This document shows, piece after piece, positions 17,057 through 25,459 of a stretch of DNA of 64,000 bases. The stretch spans positions 930,001-994,000 of the forward strand of contig NZ_CP133089.1 in the NCBI RefSeq assembly GCF_030908405.1, given 5' to 3'. The notes below the pieces were generated by a model that searched no databases, was not told where the DNA came from, and saw only the letters and a list, made by a program, of their open reading frames with translations. The first letter of the stretch is position 1; the number at the start of each line of letters is the position of its first letter. Source of the stretch: Aminobacterium sp. MB27-C1 (lineage in GTDB: Bacteria > Synergistota > Synergistia > Synergistales > Aminobacteriaceae). The position numbers and the translations under genes are program-made.

Positions 17057-17923
17057 TTAATGATGACTATACTCGTACTCTTTACGTGCTAATGTCATTA
17101 AAGAGACATACTCTTGACTATCTGCCGGACAAACAGCACTTCCTGTTTGTGGTGTCAATCGAATACGCCTAAAGTCATTTTCTCCCAGTGCGATATCTAC
17201 ATATTGTAATTTTTGCCGAATACGTTCTGCGAAAATATCAGTTCCTTCTCTTTCAGTATTAGGCAGCAAAAAGGCGAATTCTGCTTCATCTATTCGGGCA
17301 AGAAGATCTTCTGTTCTTTTACTAGACTTCAATATTTGAGCAACGTTACGTATAACGAGTCCTTTTGCTCTTTCTCCGTGCACATCTGTTAATTCTTTTA
17401 GAAAGGCGACTTTAATAAGCAGAATAGAGAAGTATCCCCCATATCTTTTTTGTCTGGCCAACTCTTCATTCATACGGAAGGCAAAACGTTTTGATGTTTC
17501 AAGACCGGTTTGTTCATCAATGACTACAAGAGAATCAATTTGTGTAGAGAGAATTGTCAGCCGTTCAGTTATATCTGAAATAATTTTCTCTAAGCCACCA
17601 CCCACATATCCACTAAAGGGAACGATAAGAAGCCAAAAGAGACGAGAAGCATCAACAGGTGTTTGATTCTGCCTCCATAAGGCAAAACCAACCTTAAAAC
17701 TCCCATAAAGGAAGAGGATGACAAGAGAAAATATGAGCGAGGTGGTACTGCCACAGATCGATCCGATGAAAAGAGCAGTTGCTGCAAGGAGAGTCATGAC
17801 ATAATCTTCAAAGGGGATGGCATAGTTGATGAAAAACCACGTCATTACGACAGAAAAACCAATAAAGATCGCAAACGCAAAGAGCAGTAAACGCTTCTTG
17901 TATATCTGGGTTTGCCCTGTCAA
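17057..17923 (-). CDS. Membrane protein with degenerate GGDEF domain and intact c-di-GMP I-site
   Basis: 288 aa. Three to four membrane helices lie in the first 110 residues, then a coiled-coil-like stretch (about 110-135) and a GGDEF fold (about 135-285). The active-site loop, which should read GGDEF, is DEAEF at 212-216, so the substrate-binding glycines and the metal-binding acid are lost. The inhibitory-site motif RxxD is kept as RTED at 203-206 with correct spacing. The protein is therefore predicted to bind c-di-GMP and not to make it, like PelD, although no GAF domain is seen. The start is probably TTG at 17923, about 8 nt after a GGGGGGA run. It would supply the c-di-GMP sensing that the synthase lacks. 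Confidence 0.78.
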   Translation of the reverse strand: MTGQTQIYKKRLLLFAFAIFIGFSVVMTWFFINYAIPFEDYVMTLLAATALFIGSICGSTTSLIFSLVILFLYGSFKVGFALWRQNQTPVDASRLFWLLIVPFSGYVGGGLEKIISDITERLTILSTQIDSLVVIDEQTGLETSKRFAFRMNEELARQKRYGGYFSILLIKVAFLKELTDVHGERAKGLVIRNVAQILKSSKRTEDLLARIDEAEFAFLLPNTEREGTDIFAERIRQKLQYVDIALGENDFRRIRLTPQTGSAVCPADSQEYVSLMTLARKEYEYSHH

Positions 17924-17977
17924 GGGATATCCCCCCTTATATTTTAAAAAATATTCTTAACATATTATTAAATTATT

Positions 17978-19054
17978 TTACATGGATATTTTTACTTTGT
18001 AAAGCAATTCCCTGGCTATGAGAGCAATAAGGTTATCAAAAGCCCAGACAGTTTGCGTTTTGTCTTCTTGTTCGTATCCTAAGAGACCTTTATATTTGCC
18101 TTCATCAATAATGAAATCGCTCAATTTAGAATATGCTTTTTCGGCAGCTTCATCAAAACCGCAGTCTTTAAAAAAAAGAGAGGCAAGGGCATAAACAGTA
18201 ATATTTTCATTGCCGCTTTTATCTGTAATTTTCCCAGTGGAGAGAAGTTCGATAGCGTATTTTCTCCCATATGATGTAGGAATTATTCCAATTGACGATA
18301 AGAAGTGTAGGTGAAGCATTGTATTTATGAGGTTTTCCTCATTATAAGTAAATTCTTTTTTTTCAAAGGAATATCCCCACGCATTTTTCTCTTCAAGAAA
18401 AAGCCCTGTTATGACGAAACCAGATGTTTTGACAAGTATAGGAAGCCAATTTTCATCACGTTTTGCTAGCATCTTCATAGCGCGCAAATCTGCGTATGAG
18501 AGAGTCAATTCACTTGTATTTTTAGTGATTGCAAGAGGTTTAAACCAGGATTGTTTCCATGAAGCTCCGTCGAGTAAGGTGTCATTTTCTGTGTTGTATA
18601 TTCGTATTTTTTCAGCCAAAGTTATAAGAGGTTTTTTAAAGTTTTCTTTTGGCCATAGTTCATCTGCAAGAAGCAGGGCGTAACATGTTCGGAGGTCATC
18701 TATACTTGCGTTTGATGTCGCTTTCTTTCCTGTAGATGAGAGTTCCCACGCCAGAAGTCCACTGGGAGAAACGAAATATTTCTGCATAAGCGAAACTTGT
18801 GTTTTAAATCGTTTCAGGTCTCCACGCAGAGCAGCAAGTTCCATTTCAAGGGAATGAGTTTCTGAAAGAAAGGTTTTCTTGTCGTTGCGCGTATAGAGAA
18901 GCCCATTAGGGGCGCGAAGAACACGTTCCAGGCCTATTTCAACAGCAGGCCCCCAGTCGGGTGATGGCAGCACAATATTATTTGCATAGGCTGGATTACA
19001 TAAAAACATAGAAAGGCATATACAATTCAAGATTAACATTTTAAGTCTTTTCAT
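17978..19054 (-). CDS. Secreted GH8-like (BcsZ-type) alpha/alpha-barrel hydrolase, divergent
   Basis: About 358 aa with a signal peptide ending near NPAYA. The region LSETHSLEMELAALRGD aligns by eye with the SEGQGYGM segment of GH8 enzymes and keeps the acid Glu (about residue 65). SGLLAWEL and NASIDDLRTCYALLLADELW (about 115-134) correspond to the LLAW and ASDxDxxxAxxLLxA signature, but with the order of the first acidic residue changed (SIDD for SDAD). BcsZ is the GH8 endoglucanase of Bcs clusters, so this is a likely functional counterpart at the head of the operon. The ATG at 19054 is preferred over GTG at 19066 because AAGGTGAG lies about 8 nt before it. Activity is uncertain. Confidence 0.65.
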   Translation of the reverse strand: MKRLKMLILNCICLSMFLCNPAYANNIVLPSPDWGPAVEIGLERVLRAPNGLLYTRNDKKTFLSETHSLEMELAALRGDLKRFKTQVSLMQKYFVSPSGLLAWELSSTGKKATSNASIDDLRTCYALLLADELWPKENFKKPLITLAEKIRIYNTENDTLLDGASWKQSWFKPLAITKNTSELTLSYADLRAMKMLAKRDENWLPILVKTSGFVITGLFLEEKNAWGYSFEKKEFTYNEENLINTMLHLHFLSSIGIIPTSYGRKYAIELLSTGKITDKSGNENITVYALASLFFKDCGFDEAAEKAYSKLSDFIIDEGKYKGLLGYEQEDKTQTVWAFDNLIALIARELLYKVKISM

Positions 19055-19098
19055 AGGGGTTCTCACCTTATAAAAAAGATTTAGAAATAACCATTGAT

Positions 19099-19139
19099 CA
19101 TATCATAACTCAGGAGAAGAACTCCTGAGTTATGATATG
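19099..19139. repeat. 18-bp perfect palindrome before the polysaccharide cluster
   Basis: Arms 19099-19116 (CATATCATAACTCAGGAG) and 19122-19139 are exact reverse complements around a 5-nt loop. It lies between the pur operon stop and the first polysaccharide gene, both on the minus strand. No T-run follows directly on either strand, so it is not a textbook terminator. It may end pur transcripts by another route, protect mRNA ends, or be an operator. Confidence 0.8.
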
Positions 19140-19158
19140 TCTTTATATGTATTCTAAA

Positions 19159-20973
19159 CTAATTTTCTGCGAATGCATCTGAAGGGGCAACTGGCAAATC
19201 AACAATACTTTCTCTGCCCTGTTGGATTTTTTGTGCTTCCTCTTTCATATATAAAGAAAGCTTATTTTTTACGTGGTCATCTTGGCGGGCTAAAATGCGA
19301 ATAGCCATGAGAGAAGCATTTTTAGCGCCATCTATTCCAGTCGCTGCTACAGGTACACCAGGAGGCATTTGGGCTATGGAAAGAAGGGCATCTAATCCGC
19401 CTAGGGTTCCAGCTGAGATAGGAACACCTATAACTGGCAGAAGCGTATGGGCAGCAAGTACTCCAGGGAGCGCTGCTGATAATCCAGCCATAGCAATAAG
19501 AACCTCAATACCTCTTTTTTCTGCCAGAGATGCGTATTTTGCAGCATCTTCAGGCGTTCTGTGAGCAGAAGCGATGGTTACTTCAAAGGGAATTTCAAAT
19601 TGTTTAAGGATGTCTGCCGCTTTATGGGCTGCAGGCAGATCTGATTTCGATCCTAACATAATTCCAACGCGGGGTGTTTGCGCATTCATGCTGATCACTC
19701 CTCGTCTGGCTTTAGCCGTTATATCGTTACGATAATGGGCTCCTTCGAAATGTATCTTGGCAACACTGTCATACGACCGTTTCAAAGCCTCATCTAAAGT
19801 ATCACCAATACCTATTACATTCAGAACTCTTCCTCCAGCAGTAACTATTTCTCCTTTTTCGTTCAGAGCTGTTCCAGCATGGAAGACCATAACGTTATCT
19901 GTCTTGGCGACCTTATCCAGCCCCGTTATGGGTAGGCCTTTTGTGTATGGACCAGGATAGCCGCCTGAAGACATGACAACATCAACAGCCCACTTTGCAG
20001 AAACTATTTCAGGCAATGTATCAAGTTCTTCATTGCAAGAGGCATTTATAAGCTCTGCGAAATCTACGCTAAGAAGCGGTAAAATGACTTCCGCTTCAGG
20101 ATCACCGAAACGAACGTTGTATTCTACAACCCGAGGAGATCCATTATTATCTATCATAAGCCCAAAATAGAGAATACCGCAGAACGGAATTTTTTCAGAT
20201 TGAAGCCCCTTAAAGGTAGGAAGAATGATCTTTTCTTCAATTTTCTGAAGCAATTCTTTTCCCACCCATGGTACTGGAGAATACGCACCCATTCCGCCGG
20301 TATTGGGACCTTCATCGTTATCAAAGACCCTTTTATGGTCCTGGCTGCAAGGCAGAATGCGGTAACTTTTCCCATCGCTGATACAAAGTACCGTTAATTC
20401 AAGGCCGGGCATAAAGTCTTCTACAACGATCTTTTCTCCTGATACTCCAAGTTCTTTTTTCACAAGGAGATTGGAGACTGTTGTCAAAGCATCCTCTTTT
20501 GTCTTTAAGACAAATGCGCCCTTACCTGCTGCCAGACCATCTGCTTTAACAACAAATGGGGCAGTGCGTTTATCCAGGGCTTTCTGGGCTTCTTCTACAG
20601 TAGTACAAACATCAAAAGGTGCTGTAGGAATAGCGTTGCGCAACATGAACTGTTTAGCAAAGATTTTGCTTCCTTCCAGTTGAGCACCTTTAGAACCGGG
20701 ACCAAAGACGGTAAATCCATTTTCTCTTAAAACATCTGCGGCCCCATTGACCAACGGAACCTCGGGGCCAATGATGATCACATCAGGATGAAGTGAATTT
20801 GCTAAAGAGAGCAGGTCATTGTTATTTGACACGTCAACTTTATGCAAGGTGGCAAGATTTGACATCCCTGCATTTCCTGGAGCGACGTGTATCGTCTCTA
20901 CATGTTGCGATTGTGATAGAGCCCACACAAGAGCATGTTCCCGGCCGCCACTTCCTATAACGAGAAAGTTCAT
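19159..20973 (-). CDS. purD-purE: Phosphoribosylamine-glycine ligase fused to N5-CAIR mutase (PurD-PurE)
   Basis: 604 aa. Residues 1-430 are PurD (GAR synthetase, ATP-grasp): GSGGREHAL, VVKADGLAAGKGAF, NTGGMGAYSP and VEYNVRFGDPEAE. Residues about 435-600 are PurE: GIMLGSKSDLP, IASAHRTPEDA, AMAGLSAALPGV and VPISAGTLGGLDALL. The ATG at 20973 has AAGGAG 8 nt upstream. Inside the frame an ATG at 19689 precedes the PurE part and carries its own GAGGAG at 19698-19703 (8-nt spacing), so free PurE (176 aa) may also be made. PurD and PurE catalyse steps 2 and 6 of purine synthesis. No purK is seen nearby. It is the last gene of the pur operon. Confidence 0.93.
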   Translation of the reverse strand: MNFLVIGSGGREHALVWALSQSQHVETIHVAPGNAGMSNLATLHKVDVSNNNDLLSLANSLHPDVIIIGPEVPLVNGAADVLRENGFTVFGPGSKGAQLEGSKIFAKQFMLRNAIPTAPFDVCTTVEEAQKALDKRTAPFVVKADGLAAGKGAFVLKTKEDALTTVSNLLVKKELGVSGEKIVVEDFMPGLELTVLCISDGKSYRILPCSQDHKRVFDNDEGPNTGGMGAYSPVPWVGKELLQKIEEKIILPTFKGLQSEKIPFCGILYFGLMIDNNGSPRVVEYNVRFGDPEAEVILPLLSVDFAELINASCNEELDTLPEIVSAKWAVDVVMSSGGYPGPYTKGLPITGLDKVAKTDNVMVFHAGTALNEKGEIVTAGGRVLNVIGIGDTLDEALKRSYDSVAKIHFEGAHYRNDITAKARRGVISMNAQTPRVGIMLGSKSDLPAAHKAADILKQFEIPFEVTIASAHRTPEDAAKYASLAEKRGIEVLIAMAGLSAALPGVLAAHTLLPVIGVPISAGTLGGLDALLSIAQMPPGVPVAATGIDGAKNASLMAIRILARQDDHVKNKLSLYMKEEAQKIQQGRESIVDLPVAPSDAFAEN

Positions 20974-20985
20974 AGAGCTCACTCC

Positions 20986-22515
20986 TTAATGACGGAATGT
21001 TCGCCAGTCACTGATAAACATACTTAAGCCTAATTCTTCGGTTCTCTTGAAAACTTCTTCGTCTCGTACTGAGCCACCTGGTTGAATAATAGCTACAATC
21101 CCAGCTTTAGCAGCTGCTTCTACGCCATCTGCGAAGGGGAAGAATGCGTCACTGGCCATAACGGCTCCCTGCGCTTTTTCTTGTGCCTGCTGTGTAGCAA
21201 AATCAACAGCGAAAACGCGGCTGCAGAAACCCATGCCAATACCGACTGCTTCTTTATCTTTAACAATAGCAACCGAATTGCTCTTTGAAAGAGCTGCAAC
21301 TTTCCATGCCAGAAGCATGTCATTCCACAGATCATCACGACGTTTTCCAATCCATGTGCCTTTATCAGGATTTGGAAGGGGAGGTAACATGTCTTCCTGC
21401 ATGAGGAAGCCGCTCCACGTACTTGTGATCTGCCATGGAAGGACTCTGCCGCCCTGCCACTTTAAAATACGTAAAGAAGGTTTTTTCTCTTTGAAATAGT
21501 TAAGAGTGTCTTCGTCAATATCAGGAGTGAGGATTACCTCTGTGAAGTGTTCAGAAATAACAAGGGCCGTTTCCATATCAAGAGGACGGGAAAGGCCGAC
21601 AACTCCTCCAAAGGCAGAGAGAGAGTCGCATCTGAAGGCTTTTTCATAAGCTTCCTTTATTGTAGCTCCATATGCCATTCCGCATGGAGTTGTGTGTTTT
21701 ATAACAAGAGCTCCAGGTGCATCCTGCAAAAGGGAAGCACCTCTCATGGCGCAATCCAAGTCAAGTATATTATTGTAGGAAAGAGGTTTACCAGAAAGTT
21801 GCTCCCAAGGCAATTCTTTCAGTGCGGGTGTATATAACGCAGCTTTCTGATGAGGATTTTCTCCGTAACGAAGCTCCTGCTTTTTCTTCAAGGAGAAGTT
21901 GAGCTCCTCATGTAATTCTTTTTCTACGCCAATTTCTGCAGAGAGACCTTCTGTGATTGTTCCATCATAGGTGGCAGTATGGGCAAATGCCTTAAGAGCC
22001 AGTTTTTGGCGTGTTGCTGTGCGTACGCAACCTTCCGCATCAAGTTCATCAAGCACCGCTTTATAGTCTGACGGATCAGTAAGAATAATAACGTGAGGAT
22101 AATTCTTTGCGCTGGCACGAATGAGTGTAACGCCACCAATGTCTATATTCTCAAGAAGCTCATCAATGGTTGCTCCCTTTTTTGCAACTTCTTCGAATGG
22201 ATATAGGTTACAAACCACCATATCGATAAGAGGAATTTTAAAGTTCTCAACATCCTTTAAGTCGCTTTCTAAATGGCGACGTGCGAGAATTCCTCCAGAG
22301 ATAAGGGGATGGAGTGTCTTTACTCGTCCACCTAAAATATGGGGAAAACCTGTAAGATCTGAAACTTCAATAACCTCAAGTCCAGCTTCACGAAGTTTTT
22401 TAGCGGTTCCAGAACTTGAAACAATTTCCCAACCTCTTTCTACGAGGCTTTTAGCAAATTCTTCAATGCCCTCTTTGTCAAAAACAGAGATAAGGGCTCT
22501 TTTAGTTGCAGCCAT
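20986..22515 (-). CDS. purH: AICAR transformylase / IMP cyclohydrolase
   Basis: Bifunctional enzyme for the last two steps to IMP. The N-terminal cyclohydrolase (MGS-like) begins ALISVFDKEGIEEFA and contains GGRVKTLHP. The C-terminal transformylase contains LRYGENPHQKAALY, VIKHTTPCGMA and the Ser/Asn-rich SKSNSVAIVKD. 509 aa is the family length. ATG at 22515 with AAAGGAG 8 nt upstream. It overlaps the end of purN by 14 nt and is followed after 12 nt by purD-purE. The C-terminal block ADGVEAAAKAGIVAIIQPGGS is intact, so the enzyme should be functional. Confidence 0.96.
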   Translation of the reverse strand: MAATKRALISVFDKEGIEEFAKSLVERGWEIVSSSGTAKKLREAGLEVIEVSDLTGFPHILGGRVKTLHPLISGGILARRHLESDLKDVENFKIPLIDMVVCNLYPFEEVAKKGATIDELLENIDIGGVTLIRASAKNYPHVIILTDPSDYKAVLDELDAEGCVRTATRQKLALKAFAHTATYDGTITEGLSAEIGVEKELHEELNFSLKKKQELRYGENPHQKAALYTPALKELPWEQLSGKPLSYNNILDLDCAMRGASLLQDAPGALVIKHTTPCGMAYGATIKEAYEKAFRCDSLSAFGGVVGLSRPLDMETALVISEHFTEVILTPDIDEDTLNYFKEKKPSLRILKWQGGRVLPWQITSTWSGFLMQEDMLPPLPNPDKGTWIGKRRDDLWNDMLLAWKVAALSKSNSVAIVKDKEAVGIGMGFCSRVFAVDFATQQAQEKAQGAVMASDAFFPFADGVEAAAKAGIVAIIQPGGSVRDEEVFKRTEELGLSMFISDWRTFRH

Positions 22516-23107
22516 CGATAGATCTCCTTTCACAAAAAGAATATGAACCTTCAAAAAGTTTTTTCAGAGTTTTCCAATATAATAAATGCTCTGTCTCATG
22601 TATTTTCACGGTGAGACTTTCAAGAGTATCTTGATTTTCAATGGGTACTGCCTTTTGAGCCAGAATAATTCCAGAGTCAACACCATGGTCGACTAAATGG
22701 ATTGTAACACCTGTGATTTTTACCCCATAATCCCAAGCATCTTTTATCCCATTTGTTCCCGGGAAAGAAGGCAGCAAAGCCGGATGTATATTAACAATTT
22801 TATTTTCCCAACGACGCACAAATTTTGATGAGAGAATTTTCATGAAACCGGCAAGAACGATCCATTCAATATGTTCGGAAATGCAAAGTTCGTGCAAAAA
22901 TTCTTCTGCATCTTCTCTTGATTGCGCTTTGTAAGGAAGAACAACTGTTTTTACGCCTATGCTCTCTGCATAGTGAAGTCCTCCGGCATTCGGATTATCA
23001 CTTGCAACAAAAGCAACATCACATGGGAGGTCGCCTTTGTTAATCTTGTTGAGTATTGTTGCCATATTCGTGCCAGTTCCAGAAATGAGGATGGCTACAC
23101 GAGTCAT
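22502..23107 (-). CDS. purN: Phosphoribosylglycinamide formyltransferase
   Basis: 10-formyl-THF-dependent GAR transformylase, step 3 of purine synthesis. SGTGTNMATI near the N-terminus binds phosphate, and the catalytic block NIHPALLPSFPG with downstream HLVDHGVDSG carries the Asn-His-Asp triad. About 201 aa, normal length. The ATG at 23107 overlaps the purM stop by 4 nt (ATGA), showing coupling. The C-terminus ends within purH. Confidence 0.95.
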   Translation of the reverse strand: MTRVAILISGTGTNMATILNKINKGDLPCDVAFVASDNPNAGGLHYAESIGVKTVVLPYKAQSREDAEEFLHELCISEHIEWIVLAGFMKILSSKFVRRWENKIVNIHPALLPSFPGTNGIKDAWDYGVKITGVTIHLVDHGVDSGIILAQKAVPIENQDTLESLTVKIHETEHLLYWKTLKKLFEGSYSFCERRSIDGCN

Positions 23108-24102
23108 GACCGACAAACCTCACCGAATAGTACGGGATGTTCTCCTTCCTCAGTTAATATCTTCATAAAGTCATCAGCTTCTGAGGCAGGAAGAATAAAT
23201 GTATATCCAATTCCAAGGTTAAATACGTGACGCATTTCTTTTTCTTCAACACCTGCATTGGCTATAACCTCAAAAATAGCAGGACGTTTCCACGATGAAA
23301 AGTCGACGTGTAACGTTAAACCTGAGGGAAGAACTCTCTGTATGTTTTCCTCAAGTCCGCCTCCCGTTATATGGGCCATACCATGAATTGGTGCCTTTTT
23401 AACGGTTTTCATAACAATTTTAGGGTAGAGGCGAGTAGGGCGAAGAAGAGCTTTCGAAAGAGGCTCTCCAAGCTCTGGAAGCGTAACGTCTATCGATAGG
23501 GCATTTTCGCCTTCTAAAAGGACTTTTCTTACAAGAGTATAACCATTGCTGTGAACGCCGGAACTCGGAAGGCCGACAAGCACGTCTCCTTCTTCTACAT
23601 TGTGCCCATCTATTACATCTTTAGGGGAAACCATTCCGACGGCAAAACCTGCGAGGTCTATGCCTGTTTCGGGATATACGTCGGGCATTTCTGCCGTTTC
23701 TCCTCCAAGTAGGGCACATGTACTTTCCTCGCAAGCTTCGGCAACGCTTTTGACAATAGGTTCAAGAACGGTCTCATTGAGACGACCGCACGCAATATAA
23801 TCAAGAAAGAAGAGAGGCTGGGCTCCGCATGTAATGAGGTCGTTAACGTTCATGGCAACGAGGTCTTGACCAAGTCCGCTGTAATCAGATGCAAGTTTGG
23901 CAACCTCAAGTTTTGTTCCCACTCCGTCGCAACATCCAGCAAGGAGAATGTCATCATTTATCTTGTAGAGGCCGCTGAAACCGCCGATTCCACCCACTAC
24001 GTTCGGATTTTTAGGCAGAGATGACATAATACGGCCAATGGTTTTAACCCATTTGTTACCACCGTCAATATCAACTCCGGCTTCCTTATAACTCAAGCTC
24101 AT
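23104..24102 (-). CDS. purM: Phosphoribosylformylglycinamidine cyclo-ligase (AIR synthetase)
   Basis: Closes the imidazole ring to give AIR, step 5. Family features: SYKEAGVDIDGGN at the N-terminus, GLGQDLVAMNVNDLITCGA in the middle, LLGGETAEMPDVY, and MAHITGGGLEENI near the C-terminus. 332 aa. The ATG at 24102 is chosen because GGAG lies 9 nt upstream and the protein then begins at the family's usual position; it overlaps the purF end by 17 nt. Confidence 0.96.
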   Translation of the reverse strand: MSLSYKEAGVDIDGGNKWVKTIGRIMSSLPKNPNVVGGIGGFSGLYKINDDILLAGCCDGVGTKLEVAKLASDYSGLGQDLVAMNVNDLITCGAQPLFFLDYIACGRLNETVLEPIVKSVAEACEESTCALLGGETAEMPDVYPETGIDLAGFAVGMVSPKDVIDGHNVEEGDVLVGLPSSGVHSNGYTLVRKVLLEGENALSIDVTLPELGEPLSKALLRPTRLYPKIVMKTVKKAPIHGMAHITGGGLEENIQRVLPSGLTLHVDFSSWKRPAIFEVIANAGVEEKEMRHVFNLGIGYTFILPASEADDFMKILTEEGEHPVLFGEVCRS

Positions 24103-25459
24103 CCTGTGTGTCTCCTTCCATATATTCTCCTGTAAAACAGGCAGTACATAATTCATTTCGGGGCAATCCTATCGCATTGATAAGATCTTCTTGGGTAATA
24201 TATTCGAGAGAATCGGCCCCAATAATTTTACGAAGTTCCTCTATTTCCATTCGAGCTGCTGCCAGTTCCACCCTGCTGGGCGTATCTATGCCGTAATAAC
24301 AGGGGAAACATACAGGTGGAGAAGAGATACGTACGTGAACTTCATCTGCTCCTCCGTCACGAATCATGGCGATAATTCGTTGACTTGTTGTCCCTCTAAC
24401 GATGGAATCGTCGATGACAACCAATTTACGGTTTTTAATAAGATTGCAGATTGGGTTTAATTTTATACGTACGCCAAGTTCTCTTACCCGTTGTGTCGGA
24501 TCAATGAAAGTACGTCCAACGTAGCGGTTACGAACAATAGCTTTTTCATAAGGAATAGTACTACCTTCAGCGAATCCCATAGAAGCAATAGTTCCGCTGT
24601 CTGGCATTCCTGTAACCATATCAGCGCTCGGACAAGGAGCTCTTTTTGCTAAGCAATGCCCCAACGCTTTACGGACGGCGTAAACAGAACGACCTGCAAT
24701 AATACTGTCAGGACGAGCAAAATAGACGTACTCGAAAGAACACTGGTAATGTCGTTTTGTCTGTACAGGAATTTTAATGCTATGGATTCCTTCTTTATCT
24801 ATGACAACAACTTCACCAGGAGAAACCTCCCGAACTAATTGAGCCCCAACAAGATCTAACGCACAAGTTTCAGAAGAGACATAAATAATATTGTCACGCT
24901 GACCTATTGAAAGGGGACGGAATCCCCAGGGATCTCTTGCAGCTACAAGTTTTCCCTCTAAGATCATTGCCAGAGAGTACGCCCCTCTAAGTCGTCGTAA
25001 CGAATCGACAAAGGCGTCAATAGTTGGTTTATGGGGCTGATGAGCCATTAGGTGCAGAAGCACCTCTGTATCTGTGAGAGACTGAAAGATAGAGCCCCTA
25101 TTCTCTAAATATTGTTTTAACGCTTCAGCATTCGTTATGTTTCCATTATGAGAAACAGCTACAGAACCTTTTGAGTTACTAGCTGTTAAAGGTTGTATAT
25201 TTCGAGGATCGGAACCACCGGCAGTGGAGTAGCGAACATGACCAATTGCACATCGAGTGTCTATCTTTGCAAGTTCACTCTGGTCAAGGGCTAAATGGAC
25301 AAGCCCGCTTCCCTTTTGTGTTCGTACTGCATTGTTTTCGTCTACCCAGGCCACTCCTGCAGATTCTTGCCCTCTATGCTGAAGAGCATAGAGGCCTAAA
25401 TAGACATCTTCGAGAACGGGGCCTCCGTTTCTAGTGTAAGCGCCGAAGATTCCGCACAT
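24086..25459 (-). CDS. purF: Amidophosphoribosyltransferase (Fe-S type)
   Basis: First committed step: PRPP plus glutamine to phosphoribosylamine. Cys2 of MCGIFGAY is the N-terminal nucleophile, so the initiator Met must be removed and there is no long propeptide. The PRPP loop is VVIDDSIVRGTTS. The cysteines of CFPCYYGIDTP and CTACFTGEY match the [4Fe-4S] cluster of the Bacillus-type enzyme, whose cluster makes the protein oxygen-sensitive, which suits an anaerobe. 457 aa. ATG at 25459 directly abuts the purL stop, with GGGAGG about 8 nt upstream. Confidence 0.96.
   Translation of the reverse strand: MCGIFGAYTRNGGPVLEDVYLGLYALQHRGQESAGVAWVDENNAVRTQKGSGLVHLALDQSELAKIDTRCAIGHVRYSTAGGSDPRNIQPLTASNSKGSVAVSHNGNITNAEALKQYLENRGSIFQSLTDTEVLLHLMAHQPHKPTIDAFVDSLRRLRGAYSLAMILEGKLVAARDPWGFRPLSIGQRDNIIYVSSETCALDLVGAQLVREVSPGEVVVIDKEGIHSIKIPVQTKRHYQCSFEYVYFARPDSIIAGRSVYAVRKALGHCLAKRAPCPSADMVTGMPDSGTIASMGFAEGSTIPYEKAIVRNRYVGRTFIDPTQRVRELGVRIKLNPICNLIKNRKLVVIDDSIVRGTTSQRIIAMIRDGGADEVHVRISSPPVCFPCYYGIDTPSRVELAAARMEIEELRKIIGADSLEYITQEDLINAIGLPRNELCTACFTGEYMEGDTQDELEL

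Noticed and set aside
19590-19760. Frameshift or assembly error joining purD and purE
   Set aside because: The frame is continuous with sensible residues through the junction; a simple missing stop cannot be excluded but nothing in the sequence points to an error.
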